Shown: in pieces, positions 1-7,858 of the stretch
Layout of the letters: each line of letters opens with the position of its first letter
Position numbering within the stretch: position 1 is the stretch's first letter
From: Ottowia testudinis
GTDB lineage: Bacteria > Pseudomonadota > Gammaproteobacteria > Burkholderiales > Burkholderiaceae_C
Direction of reading: 5' to 3'
Assembly: GCF_017498525.1 (NCBI RefSeq)
Contig: NZ_CP071796.1
Span: 1,302,001-1,366,000, forward strand
Length of the DNA stretch: 64,000 nucleotides
Program-made: the position numbers and the translations under genes
The notes under the pieces: generated by a model
What the model was told of the DNA's origin: nothing
Database searches by the model: none
Seen by the model: the letters and a program-made list of their open reading frames with translations, nothing else

Positions 1-859
1 GCTGGCCGCCGCCGGCGCCATCTGCTTCAGCGGCAAGGCGATCATCGTCAAGCTGGCCTACCGCTACGGTGTAGACGCGGTCACGCTCATCATGTACCGC
101 ATGCTGTTCGCGCTGCCGTTCTTCATCGCCATGGCGTGGTGGGCCGGGCGCGGCAAGCCGCCGCTCAGCAACCGCGACTGGGCCGGCGTGCTGGGGCTGG
201 GCTTCATCGGCTATTACCTGTCGAGCATGCTCGACTTCGCCGGGCTGCAATACATCACCGCCAGCCTGGAGCGGCTGATCCTGTACCTGGGGCCCACGCT
301 GGTGCTGGTGCTGGGCTGGCTGCTGCGCGGGCGGCGCATCACGCGCGTGCACCTGGCGGCCACGGCCGTCAGCTACGCGGGCGCGCTGCTCGTCTTTGGG
401 CTGGAGCTGCGCGTGGCGCCCACCGGCGCCACGGCCTGGGGCGCGCTGCTGGTGTTCATCTCCACCTTCACCTACGCGCTGTACCTGTTCTACAGCGGCG
501 AATTCGTGCAGCGCCTGGGCTCGCTGCGCCTGGTGGGCCTGGCCACGGCGTTTGCCTGCGTGTGCTGCATCGCGCAGTTTCTGGTGGTGAAGCCGTTGTC
601 GGCGGCGCAAGTCGCGCCCGAGGTGATCTGGCTGTCGGTACTCAACGCCACGCTGTGCACCGCTGCGCCGGTGCTGATGGTCATGATGGCCGTCGAACGC
701 CTGGGGCCCACGCTGGCGTCGCAGGTCGGCATGATCGGACCGCTGTCGACCATCGCCATGGGCATCGTGATCCTGGGCGAGCCCTTCACGCCCTGGCTGG
801 CGGCGGGCACGGCGCTGGTCGTGGCGGGCGTCTGGCTGTTCAGCCGGGCCGGGCGGTAG
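1..859 (+). CDS. EamA/DMT-family transporter, 5' end cut by window
   Basis: The reading frame is open from base 2, so the start lies left of the window; about 285 residues are visible. Hydrophobic segments alternate with short loops, and the C-terminal half shows the EamA pattern of a helix pair ending in GEPFTPWLAAGTALVVAG. Family members are inner-membrane exporters of amino acids, nucleosides or other metabolites; the substrate cannot be read from sequence. The SDR gene follows 33 bases downstream and may be co-transcribed. A second, unrelated EamA gene lies at 4644-5546. Confidence 0.85.
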   Translation, partial: LAAAGAICFSGKAIIVKLAYRYGVDAVTLIMYRMLFALPFFIAMAWWAGRGKPPLSNRDWAGVLGLGFIGYYLSSMLDFAGLQYITASLERLILYLGPTLVLVLGWLLRGRRITRVHLAATAVSYAGALLVFGLELRVAPTGATAWGALLVFISTFTYALYLFYSGEFVQRLGSLRLVGLATAFACVCCIAQFLVVKPLSAAQVAPEVIWLSVLNATLCTAAPVLMVMMAVERLGPTLASQVGMIGPLSTIAMGIVILGEPFTPWLAAGTALVVAGVWLFSRAGR

Positions 860-892
860 AGTGGGCGCGTGTTCAACACGCAAGGAGCATTC

Positions 893-1690
893 ATGGACTT
901 GGGGATCGCAGGCAAATGGGCGCTGGTGTGCGGCGCCAGCAAGGGGCTGGGGCGCGGTTGCGCTGAGGCGCTGGCGGCTGAAGGCGTGAACGTGCTGATG
1001 GTGGCGCGCGGGGCCGAGCCGTTGGCCGCGGCTGCTACAGAAATAAGAGCTGGCCGCGCAAGCGGGACGGGCGCTGAAGCGCAATTTTTGGCTGCAGACA
1101 TCACCACGGCCGAGGGCCGCGCGGCGGTGTTCGCCGTGCGCCGGGACTTCGACATCGTGGTCACCAACGCCGGCGGCCCGCCCACCGGCAGCTTCCGCGA
1201 CTGGGAGCGCGACGCCTGGATCAAGGCCATCGACGCCAACATGCTGACGCCGATCGAGCTGATCAAGGCGACGCTGGACGGCATGCTGGCGCGCGGCTTC
1301 GGGCGCATCGTCAACATCACGTCGAGCGCGGTGAAGGCGCCGATCGATATCCTGGGCCTGTCCAACGGCGCGCGCTCGGGACTCACGGGCTTCATCGCCG
1401 GGCTGGCGCGCAACCCCGAGATCGCGGCCAAGGGCGTGACCATCAACAACCTGCTGCCGGGCAAGTTCGACACCGACCGCTTGCACACCACGCTGGTCGG
1501 CGCGGCCGACAAGACCGGCCAGCCGTTGGAAAAAGTCCGCGCGGCGCAGATCGCGCAGATTCCGGCGCGGCGCTTCGGTACGCCGGCCGAGTTCGGGGCC
1601 ATTTGCGCTTTTCTGTGCAGCCAGCAGGCGGGCTACATCACGGGGCAGAACATCCTGCCGGACGGCGGTGCGTATTCCGGCACGTTTTGA
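893..1690 (+). CDS. Atypical short-chain dehydrogenase/reductase (FabG-like)
   Basis: 265 residues. The ATG at 893 is chosen over a GTG at 869 because AAGGAG lies six bases upstream and the protein then begins in the usual SDR way. The nucleotide-binding loop is CGASKGLG (13-20) and the NAGG motif is present. The catalytic YxxxK is missing: the position reads SNGAR at 157-161, after TSSAVK. This matches an SDR subgroup resembling beta-ketoacyl-ACP reductase but lacking the canonical tetrad, so activity is uncertain. A repeat-like segment (about 1033-1093) lies inside the frame. Confidence 0.85.
   Translation: MDLGIAGKWALVCGASKGLGRGCAEALAAEGVNVLMVARGAEPLAAAATEIRAGRASGTGAEAQFLAADITTAEGRAAVFAVRRDFDIVVTNAGGPPTGSFRDWERDAWIKAIDANMLTPIELIKATLDGMLARGFGRIVNITSSAVKAPIDILGLSNGARSGLTGFIAGLARNPEIAAKGVTINNLLPGKFDTDRLHTTLVGAADKTGQPLEKVRAAQIAQIPARRFGTPAEFGAICAFLCSQQAGYITGQNILPDGGAYSGTF
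1033..1093 (+). repeat. Dispersed palindromic repeat, copy inside SDR gene
   Basis: AT-rich head (AGAAATAAGAGCTG), GCGCAAGC core and GCGCTGAAGCGCAATTTTT tail follow the order of the intergenic repeat copies. The reading frame stays open through it. Confidence 0.6.
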
Positions 1691-1758
1691 CGCGAATCGG
1701 CAGCGGTTCGTGACGCGTCTGTCATCCAGCGGCCATCGGGCCGTGGCAGACTCGCCGC

Positions 1759-2265
1759 ATGATCAGTGTTAACCCTAGCTCCAACTGGATTGAATCCCAC
1801 CCCGACGTGATCGAGAACGTGCCGTTCGCCGATCTGCGCGTCGGCATGCGCGCCCGCCTGACGCGGCGCGTGACGCGGGAGACGATCGAACATTTCGCTG
1901 AATCCACCGGCGATTTCAACCCCGCGCACCTCGACGAGCACTACGCCAATAGCAGCCGCTTCGGCGGCGTCATCGCCCATGGTATGTGGAGCGGGGCGCT
2001 GTTGTCGGCGGTGCTCGGCACGCTGCTGCCGGGGCCGGGCACGATTTACCTGGAGCAAACGCTCAAATACCTGAAGCCGGTGCGCCCGGGCGATGTGCTG
2101 AGCGCCGAGGTGACGGTGGCGGCGATCGACGCCGAGCGCCGTCGCGTCGAATTGGAGTGCCAAGTGCGTAACCAGAACGGCGACGCGGTGGTGAGCGGCG
2201 TGGCGACGGTGCTGGCGCCCAAGGACAAGATCACCCGCCCGCGTCCGCTGCTGCAGGTGATTTGA
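1759..2265 (+). CDS. MaoC-family (R)-specific enoyl-CoA hydratase
   Basis: 168 residues, single hot-dog domain. The hydratase 2 motif GDFNPAHLDEHYA carries the expected catalytic Asp52 and His57, and FGGVIAHGMW follows as in PhaJ/MaoC proteins. Family members hydrate trans-2-enoyl-CoA to (R)-3-hydroxyacyl-CoA, linking beta-oxidation to polyhydroxyalkanoate or other pathways. Length is at the upper end of the single-domain class. The gene stands 68 bases after the SDR gene on the same strand and is convergent with the next gene. Confidence 0.88.
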   Translation: MISVNPSSNWIESHPDVIENVPFADLRVGMRARLTRRVTRETIEHFAESTGDFNPAHLDEHYANSSRFGGVIAHGMWSGALLSAVLGTLLPGPGTIYLEQTLKYLKPVRPGDVLSAEVTVAAIDAERRRVELECQVRNQNGDAVVSGVATVLAPKDKITRPRPLLQVI

Positions 2266-2277
2266 ACCGGCGCGCCA

Positions 2278-2796
2278 TCAGGCGCCGAGAGCGGCGCGCA
2301 GCGCGCCGATGAGCTTTTGCTCTTCCTCGGACAGCCGCGTGCCACCAAAACCCAGAAAACCGCCTTCCGTGGAGGCCATGGCCACCTTTTCGGCCACGCC
2401 CAACGCCCACTGACGGTATTGCGCCGCCTCGGCGGGGTCAACCTTGGTGTCGAGCAGCTGCGCCGCCTCGCCCGCGTCCTCCAGCGTCTGCGCCGTCAGC
2501 TTTTCGGCCGATGTGATGCCCTTGGCCTTCATGCGCGCCATGGCCCAGTCGCGCGTCTTGCGGGCCTGATCGAGCTCGGCGCTTTTGTCGGCCGCGGAGG
2601 GGTCGGGCACGATGGCCTGGATCAGCGCGTTGCCGGGGTAGTCCTTCACGCCCGCCATCAGTGCCTGGCCGCTGGCAAACATCTCCTTGCCGGTGCCGAA
2701 CAGGCCGCTGCGCCCGGCAAAGGCGACGGCCGAGCCGATGGATTGCGGCAGCGCGGCCAGCAGTTGCAACTCGTCGTCGGTCAGGTTCAAGGCCAT
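2278..2796 (-). CDS. Conserved hypothetical protein, 172 aa
   Basis: Not recognised. The start at 2796 gives MALNLTDDELQLL with GAGGAA six bases upstream; longer readings run into the SulP gene region and are rejected. The protein is soluble, mostly alpha-helical in appearance, with an alanine-rich N-terminal segment containing a GRSGLFGTGKEM stretch, a charged middle, and a C-terminal LSEEEQKLIGALRAALGA helix. No signal peptide, cysteine pairs or catalytic motif stand out. It lies 85 bases downstream of the SulP transporter on the same strand. Confidence 0.7.
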   Translation of the reverse strand: MALNLTDDELQLLAALPQSIGSAVAFAGRSGLFGTGKEMFASGQALMAGVKDYPGNALIQAIVPDPSAADKSAELDQARKTRDWAMARMKAKGITSAEKLTAQTLEDAGEAAQLLDTKVDPAEAAQYRQWALGVAEKVAMASTEGGFLGFGGTRLSEEEQKLIGALRAALGA

Positions 2797-2881
2797 GAAA
2801 ATTCCTCGGTGGAAAGGGTGTTGAGACGCCAGCAGTGTAGGCAGGCCAAGCGTGTCCGCTGTGTCAGCCGGCGCCGCCAGT

Positions 2882-4639
2882 TCAGCTCTCGTCCCAGTCT
2901 TTCCAATCCACCGAGTGGGCGCGCCGGTAGCGGCTGACGGCGTTGCCCAGCGTGGGGTGGAAGTGCTCGGCGTCAAAGCGCGGGCTGAGGCCGTAGCGGA
3001 TGATCAGGTCGCGCACGTGGCCGGGCAGGCCGGCAAATTGCAGGTCGATGCCGCGCGCCTTCAGTTCCTGATCCAGCTCGGCCAGCATGTCGGCGGCGGT
3101 GACGTCGATGTCGTTCACCGCCTCGGCCGCCACGACGACCTGCTGCGTCGGCGTGGCGGCGTCGTCCACGGCGCGCAGCACGGCTTCGCGGAACAGGTCG
3201 GCATTGGCGAAGAACAGCTGTTCGTCCCAGCGGAACAGCACCAGGCCGGGCACGAAGCGGCCGTCGGGGTGGCGCGTGACGTCGTGGTAGCCCTTCATGC
3301 CATCCACCCGCACCAGCACCGTGTGGTAGGGGTGCCAGGCGTTCCACACCATCACCAGCATCGACAGCGCGATGGCGCCAGCCACGCCCTCGATCACCCC
3401 GAAGAACACCACGCCGACAAAACTGGCCAGCGCCAGCATGAACTCCACCGGCCGCTGGCGCAGCAGCGCCGCCATGCCCGGCCAGTCGGCAAACGACAGG
3501 CAGGCGGTGATGACCACCGTGCCCAGCGCGGCCTGCGGCAAGTCCTTGATCAGCCCCGGCGCCAGCACCAGCAGCAGCACGATGACCGCTGCGCCCACCA
3601 GGCTGGTCAGTTGCGTGCGCGCGCCCGCCGCCTCGGCCACCGGCGTGCGCGAGCGGCTGCTGCTGATCGGAAAGCCCTGGAACAGCGCCGTCACCAGGTT
3701 GGCGCCGCCCAGTGCCAGCATCTCCTGGTCGGGGCTGACGCGGGTGCCGCCACGCGCCGCCAGCGCGCGCGACAGCAGGCTGGTGTCGGTGAACACCAGC
3801 AGCGCGATGATGGCCGCGCCCGGCACCAGCTTGCGCAAATCGGCCAGCGTCACCAGGCTGAAGGGCAGCTTCAGCTCCGGCAGGCCGCGTTCCACCGGGC
3901 CGACCACGTCGATGCCGGCGGTGCCGGGCCAATCCAGCAGCGACGACAAGGCGGTGGCCAGCACCACCGCGATCAGCACGCCCGGCCAGCGCGGCCGCCA
4001 GCGCCGCAGCCCCAGGATGAGCGCCAGGCAGCCCAGCCCGATGGCCATCGACAGCGGGTTGCCGCGGCCATCCATGAAGCCGTCGACCATGGCCACCACG
4101 CGGTCGACCGAGCCGTTGACCGCGGCCGAAAAGCCCAGCAGCTTGGGCAGCTGGCTGATGATCACCGTCAGCGCGATGGCGTTGAAAAAACCGAGCCGGA
4201 TCGGCTTGGAAAACAGATCGGCCATCACACCCAGCCGCGCCACCCCGGCCAGCAGCAGAAAGCCGCCCGACAGCAGCGCCAGCACGGCGGCCAGCGCCAG
4301 CGCGCGGTCCACGCTGCCGCCGGCCAGCGGCAGGATCAGGGTGGCGATGACGGCCGCCAGCGTCGAATCCGGCCCCAGCACCATGAAGCGGCTGGGCCCC
4401 AGCAGCGCATACACCAGCAGCGGCACGATGGTGGCGTACAGCCCGTGGATGGCCGGCACGCCCGCCGCCTCGGCATAGCCCATGCCCACCGGCACCAGCA
4501 CGGTCGACAGCACCAAGCCTGCCACCACGTCGTGCGCCAGCCACTCGCGGCGGTAGTTCAGCAGCACGTACAGGCCTGGCAGCCCGCGCATCCAGCGGGG
4601 CGCGGGCGGCAAGGGGGGTGAAGCAGGCGCGCCGTTCAT
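2882..4639 (-). CDS. SulP-family anion transporter with STAS domain
   Basis: 585 residues. The N-terminal signature after the first cytoplasmic segment (DVVAGLVLSTVLVPVGMGYA) and the following GLYATIVPLLVYALLGPS are typical of SulP permeases; about ten to twelve membrane segments follow to residue 420. The last 130 residues form a STAS domain with the AVNDIDVTAADMLAEL strand-helix unit. SulP proteins move sulfate, bicarbonate or dicarboxylates; the substrate cannot be told here. Its start is four bases after the stop of the EamA gene at 4644, so the two form an operon. Confidence 0.93.
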   Translation of the reverse strand: MNGAPASPPLPPAPRWMRGLPGLYVLLNYRREWLAHDVVAGLVLSTVLVPVGMGYAEAAGVPAIHGLYATIVPLLVYALLGPSRFMVLGPDSTLAAVIATLILPLAGGSVDRALALAAVLALLSGGFLLLAGVARLGVMADLFSKPIRLGFFNAIALTVIISQLPKLLGFSAAVNGSVDRVVAMVDGFMDGRGNPLSMAIGLGCLALILGLRRWRPRWPGVLIAVVLATALSSLLDWPGTAGIDVVGPVERGLPELKLPFSLVTLADLRKLVPGAAIIALLVFTDTSLLSRALAARGGTRVSPDQEMLALGGANLVTALFQGFPISSSRSRTPVAEAAGARTQLTSLVGAAVIVLLLVLAPGLIKDLPQAALGTVVITACLSFADWPGMAALLRQRPVEFMLALASFVGVVFFGVIEGVAGAIALSMLVMVWNAWHPYHTVLVRVDGMKGYHDVTRHPDGRFVPGLVLFRWDEQLFFANADLFREAVLRAVDDAATPTQQVVVAAEAVNDIDVTAADMLAELDQELKARGIDLQFAGLPGHVRDLIIRYGLSPRFDAEHFHPTLGNAVSRYRRAHSVDWKDWDES

Positions 4640-4643
4640 GACT

Positions 4644-5546
4644 TCAGCGCCGTGCCGACACCACGATGCCCGCCACGATCAGCGCGAACGCCGCCGCGTG
4701 GTACAGCCGCGGCGCCTCGCCCAGGAACAAGGCCGACAGCACGGCGGCGAACAGCGGCGTCAGATTGCCGAAGAAGCCCGCCACCGCCGGCCCCGCACGC
4801 TGCACGCCCAGCCCCCAGAAGCGGTAGGCCAGCACGGCCGGCCCCACGGCGACGAACAGCAGCGCCGCCGCCAGCGGCCAGCCCCATTGGATGCGCGCGT
4901 CGGTCAGCGCCCACTCACCGGCCGTCATCAGGGCCGACCAGCCCAGGCCAAACAGCACCTGCGCCAGCAAGAAGGCCGCCCAGTCGGCGCGGATCGCCTC
5001 CGGTTCGGCCCGGCGCGCCAGCAGCCACGAATACCAGGCCCAGCCGATGGTGGCCGCCAGCATGTACACATCGCCCGGCACCAGCTTGAGCCGCGCCAGC
5101 TGCGCCCAGTCGCCGCGCGCCAGCACCACGGCCACGCCCGCCATCGACAGCAGCGCGCCCAGCAGCTGCGGCCGCGTGACGGGCGTGCTGAAGAACAGCC
5201 GCCCCAGCGCCAGCATCCACAGCGGCATGCTGGAGGCGACCAGCGTCACGTTCAGCGCCGTCGAGGTGTGCAGCGCCAGGTACTGCAGCGCGTTGTACAG
5301 CCCCACGCCCAGCAGGCCCAGCAACGCAAAGCGTCGCCAGTGCGGCCACAGCCCGTTGCCGGGCCGCAGCACCCAGCCGCCCAGCGGCAGCAGAATCGCC
5401 AACGCCAAGGCCCAGCGCAGAAAGTTGAGCGTCACCGGCGGCACCAGGCCGGTCACCAGCCGGCCGACCACCGCATTGCCCGCCCACAGCAGGGGCGGCA
5501 GCGTCAGCAGGGCGGCGGTGGATGGCGTCAGGCGCGCGGTGGTCAT
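4644..5546 (-). CDS. EamA/DMT-family exporter
   Basis: 300 residues, ten predicted membrane segments in two EamA repeats; PPLLWAGNAVVGRLV opens the first and GPAVAGFFGNLTPLFAAV belongs to the second. The start at 5546 (MTTARLTPS) is preferred over an upstream in-frame codon because the extra residues are not membrane-like. Probable inner-membrane metabolite exporter of unknown substrate, first gene of a two-gene operon with SulP. A repeat copy sits just upstream at 5600-5654, between this gene and the divergent quinone oxidoreductase. Confidence 0.88.
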   Translation of the reverse strand: MTTARLTPSTAALLTLPPLLWAGNAVVGRLVTGLVPPVTLNFLRWALALAILLPLGGWVLRPGNGLWPHWRRFALLGLLGVGLYNALQYLALHTSTALNVTLVASSMPLWMLALGRLFFSTPVTRPQLLGALLSMAGVAVVLARGDWAQLARLKLVPGDVYMLAATIGWAWYSWLLARRAEPEAIRADWAAFLLAQVLFGLGWSALMTAGEWALTDARIQWGWPLAAALLFVAVGPAVLAYRFWGLGVQRAGPAVAGFFGNLTPLFAAVLSALFLGEAPRLYHAAAFALIVAGIVVSARR

Positions 5547-5599
5547 GGAGCCGCAACTGTAGCGGATAGCTGCGACTGCCCCAGGCATGCGCCATGAGC

Positions 5600-5654
5600 C
5601 AAATTAGCCCCTTGCGCTTGACTGGAAAGCGCGGGAAGCTATTCAAATAATAGC
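5600..5654 (-). repeat. Dispersed palindromic repeat copy
   Basis: Core GCGCTTGACTGGAAAGCGC forms a short hairpin, followed by AAGCTATTCAAATAATAG. Lies in the divergent promoter gap between the EamA gene and the quinone oxidoreductase. Confidence 0.85.
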
Positions 5655-5764
5655 AATTGGGTGCTGACCGCCGAAGCGCATGGACAACCACGCGCACCCA
5701 TGTGGGATCGGTGGGCTTCATGGCACCATCGCGTTTCCGACCTGTTTTTGTGAAAGCCCGCACC

Positions 5765-6745
5765 ATGCCACTCACCGTTCAGATCGCCCGCCACGGCGGG
5801 ATCGAGGAAATGAAGCTCATTGACCTGCCCGTGGGCGAACCGGGGCCGGGCCAGATCCGCATCCGCCACCATGCCATCGGCCTGAACTACATCGACGTCT
5901 ACCAACGCAGCGGGCTGTATCAGCTGCCCATGCCGCTGACCCTGGGCATGGAAGGTGCCGGCGTCATTGAGGCGGTGGGCGAGGGCGTGATGCACCTGAA
6001 GGCGGGTGACCGCGCCGCCTACGCCAGCAACCCGCCCGGCAGCTACAGCGAAGTGCGCATCATGCCGGCCCAGGCGGTCTGCAAGTTGCCCGACGACATC
6101 AGTTTTGACACCGGCGCCGCCATGATGCTCAAGGGGCTGACCGCGCAATACCTGCTGCGCAAGACTCTGCCGGTGGAGGGCCTGCAGCCGGGCGACCACA
6201 TCCTGTGGCACGCGGCCGCCGGTGGCGTGGGTCTGATCGCCTGCCAGTGGGCCAAGGCGCTGGGCTACCAGTTGATCGCCACCGCCGGATCAGAAGAAAA
6301 ATGTGCGCTCGCGCTTGCTAATGGGGCGGTGCACGCTATCAATTACAGAGTAGACGACTTCGCCGCGCGGGTGAGGGAAATCACCGGCGGTCAGGGCGTG
6401 AAAGTGGTGTACGACTCGGTCGGCAAGGACACCTGGGACAAGTCGCTCGAATGCCTGCGTCCGCTTGGCCTGATGGCCAGCTTTGGCAACGCCAGCGGCC
6501 CCGTGCCGCCGTTCGCGCCGGGCATTCTGGCGCCCAAGTGCCTGTACGTCACGCGCGCCACCCTGTTCGTGCACATCGCCACGCGCGAGAGTTGCCAGAA
6601 GATGGCCGACGACTTGTTCGACGTGGTGCGCTCGGGCCAAGTCAAGATTCACATTGACCAGCGCTTTCCTCTTGATCAGGTGCAGGCCGCGCACCGGGCG
6701 CTGGAGGCGCGGCAGACGACGGGATCGACGGTGTTAACGGTGTGA
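5765..6745 (+). CDS. qor: NADPH:quinone oxidoreductase (zeta-crystallin-like MDR)
   Basis: 326 residues. The GroES-like half carries HHAIGLNYIDVYQRSGLY, the hallmark of QOR1-type quinone reductases, and GMEGAGVI; the Rossmann half has HAAAGGVGLIACQWAKALG. No zinc ligands of alcohol dehydrogenases are present, as expected. The likely reaction is one-electron or two-electron NADPH-dependent quinone reduction in the cytoplasm. Start at 5765 gives the standard N-terminus MPLTVQIARHGG; in-frame codons upstream reach the repeat and are rejected. Residues around 176-196 are encoded by a segment with repeat-like composition. Confidence 0.93.
   Translation: MPLTVQIARHGGIEEMKLIDLPVGEPGPGQIRIRHHAIGLNYIDVYQRSGLYQLPMPLTLGMEGAGVIEAVGEGVMHLKAGDRAAYASNPPGSYSEVRIMPAQAVCKLPDDISFDTGAAMMLKGLTAQYLLRKTLPVEGLQPGDHILWHAAAGGVGLIACQWAKALGYQLIATAGSEEKCALALANGAVHAINYRVDDFAARVREITGGQGVKVVYDSVGKDTWDKSLECLRPLGLMASFGNASGPVPPFAPGILAPKCLYVTRATLFVHIATRESCQKMADDLFDVVRSGQVKIHIDQRFPLDQVQAAHRALEARQTTGSTVLTV
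6292..6352 (+). repeat. Possible degenerate repeat copy inside qor
   Basis: The stretch reads AGAAAAATGTGCGCTCGCGC then TTGCTAATGGGGCGGTGCAC and an ATCAATT tail. Order and AT-rich ends resemble the dispersed repeat, but identity is weak. Confidence 0.35.
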
Positions 6746-6799
6746 TGATTTGGGCGCGGGAGTGCCACTGTTTTTGCTGATGTACGTCCAATAGTCAAA

Positions 6800-7186
6800 A
6801 TGAGCGCTATGCCAGCGATTGACAAATTGCTTCAGTCGATCTCAGAAGTGATGTTTCCAGACGGTATGGGAAACCAGCCTATATCGCTCGAGAGTCACGG
6901 CTATGATGGCGATACGCCGTTGCATGTATTCGCTTGGCGAAACGACGTGGCAGCGGCCAAGCTCCTACTCGGAGCAGGTGCTGATCCTAATGCCCGGGGT
7001 GAAATGGACGACACCCCGCTTCACGTGGCGATTACACAAAACAACGTGGATTTGGTGATCCTGCTGCTGGGTTACGGTGCCAACCCGGACTTGCGCAGTG
7101 AGTTCGGAAGCGCCCGTGAACTGGCGCTGGACTCTGGTGGCGCAATCGCGACCCTGTTGACGGGAAAGGCAGATAAACGCCTTTGA
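6800..7186 (+). CDS. Small ankyrin-repeat protein
   Basis: 128 residues with two recognisable ankyrin units: GDTPLHVFAWRNDVAAAKLL with GADPNARGE, then DDTPLHVAITQNNVDLVILL with GANPDLRS. A shorter third unit ends the protein. No signal peptide. Ankyrin proteins bind other proteins; stand-alone short ones often act as partners or immunity factors near toxins, but here the partner is unknown. The gene and the toxin-antitoxin pair after it are less GC-rich than the flanks and form an islet between qor and lspA. No strong ribosome binding site is visible. Confidence 0.75.
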   Translation: MSAMPAIDKLLQSISEVMFPDGMGNQPISLESHGYDGDTPLHVFAWRNDVAAAKLLLGAGADPNARGEMDDTPLHVAITQNNVDLVILLLGYGANPDLRSEFGSARELALDSGGAIATLLTGKADKRL

Positions 7187-7192
7187 GAGATC

Positions 7193-7221
7193 AATTTCAT
7201 GCCGCATGACTGCATGAAATT
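7193..7221. promoter_or_regulatory. Perfect inverted repeat, likely antitoxin operator
   Basis: Arms AATTTCATGC and GCATGAAATT are exact complements of ten bases with a nine-base spacer. The element ends 15 bases before the antitoxin ATG, just ahead of its TGGAG ribosome binding site, where an autoregulatory toxin-antitoxin operator would sit. It could alternatively be an end-of-transcript hairpin for the ankyrin gene, but no T-run follows. Confidence 0.55.
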
Positions 7222-7236
7222 CAACTGGAGATCGTC

Positions 7237-7539
7237 ATGTTGAAGGAAGTCGGCGCCAGCGGTCAGATTTCGCTGGGCAAGCGGTTTGCGGGACAGTTGT
7301 TCGAAATGGTGGGGCATGCGGATGAGCGGGTCGAGCTGATCCCCATGAAGCTGGTGGCGAGTGGGCGCGCCAAGGTGTCGGAGCCTGCGTGGTTGCCGCC
7401 CGGCGGCTATACCGTTGCGAATGCGTGGGCCATGGAGAACCACCAGGCGCTTGAGGACTACGCGGCGCACATTGCGCAACAGGGGACGGCCGCCGAGCAG
7501 ATGCAGCAGTACCTGGAAGAAGGCGAATCTGGCGCTTGA
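7237..7539 (+). CDS. Probable antitoxin, CcdA-like tail with AbrB-like head
   Basis: 100 residues. The C-terminal part, NAWAMENHQALEDYAAHIAQ followed by QG, matches the CcdA toxin-binding tail pattern W..EN..A...Y...I...G. The N-terminal part (GQISLGKRFAGQLFEM then DERVELIPMKLV) is unlike the usual ribbon-helix-helix head and recalls an AbrB-type swapped hairpin. The gene is six bases upstream of a CcdB-like toxin remnant and behind a perfect inverted repeat. Role inferred: neutralises the toxin and represses the operon. The hybrid architecture is an inference from short motifs. Confidence 0.6.
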   Translation: MLKEVGASGQISLGKRFAGQLFEMVGHADERVELIPMKLVASGRAKVSEPAWLPPGGYTVANAWAMENHQALEDYAAHIAQQGTAAEQMQQYLEEGESGA

Positions 7540-7545
7540 CCTTGC

Positions 7546-7855
7546 ATGCCGCGCTTCGACCTCTATCCCAATCCCAATCGCCGGGCAGGCCATGCCCTGC
7601 TGCTGGACGTGCAGAGCGATCTGGTCACCATCGCCACGCGCTGGTAGCGTGCCTTTGCGACTGGCCGAACCTGGTCAGCCCGTGATGCAGCGCGCGCAAA
7701 GCAGCCTGACGGTCGGCGATGAACTCTACGTGTTGGACACGCCCAACGTGCTGGCTGTGCCGGCCACCTTGTTGCGCCAGCCGATACGCCGCCTGACCGA
7801 GGGCGAGCAGGCCGTGGCGGAAGCCTGCATCGAATTCATGCTGCGCGGCTATTGA
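7546..7855 (+). pseudogene. CcdB-like gyrase-poison toxin, frameshifted
   Basis: The first frame encodes MPRFDLYPNPNRRAGHALLL and continues to a TAG at 7645-7647. Removing one base (for example the T at 7645) joins it to the frame SVPLRLAEPGQPVMQRAQSS, which runs to a stop at 7853-7855 and ends EACIEFMLRGY. The combined product of about 102 residues follows the CcdB plan: F-x-V/L-Y-x-NP start, central VPL, and a final I..A..FLL.G helix. CcdB proteins poison DNA gyrase. As read, the toxin is broken; sequencing error or recoding are alternatives. Confidence 0.65.
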
Positions 7856-7858
7856 GAC

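Noticed and set aside
2852-4621. A 589-codon open frame on the plus strand opposite the SulP gene
   Set aside because: It is the shadow of a high-GC gene: composition is dominated by Arg, His, Gln and Ala, there is no ribosome binding site, and the opposite strand encodes a clear transporter.
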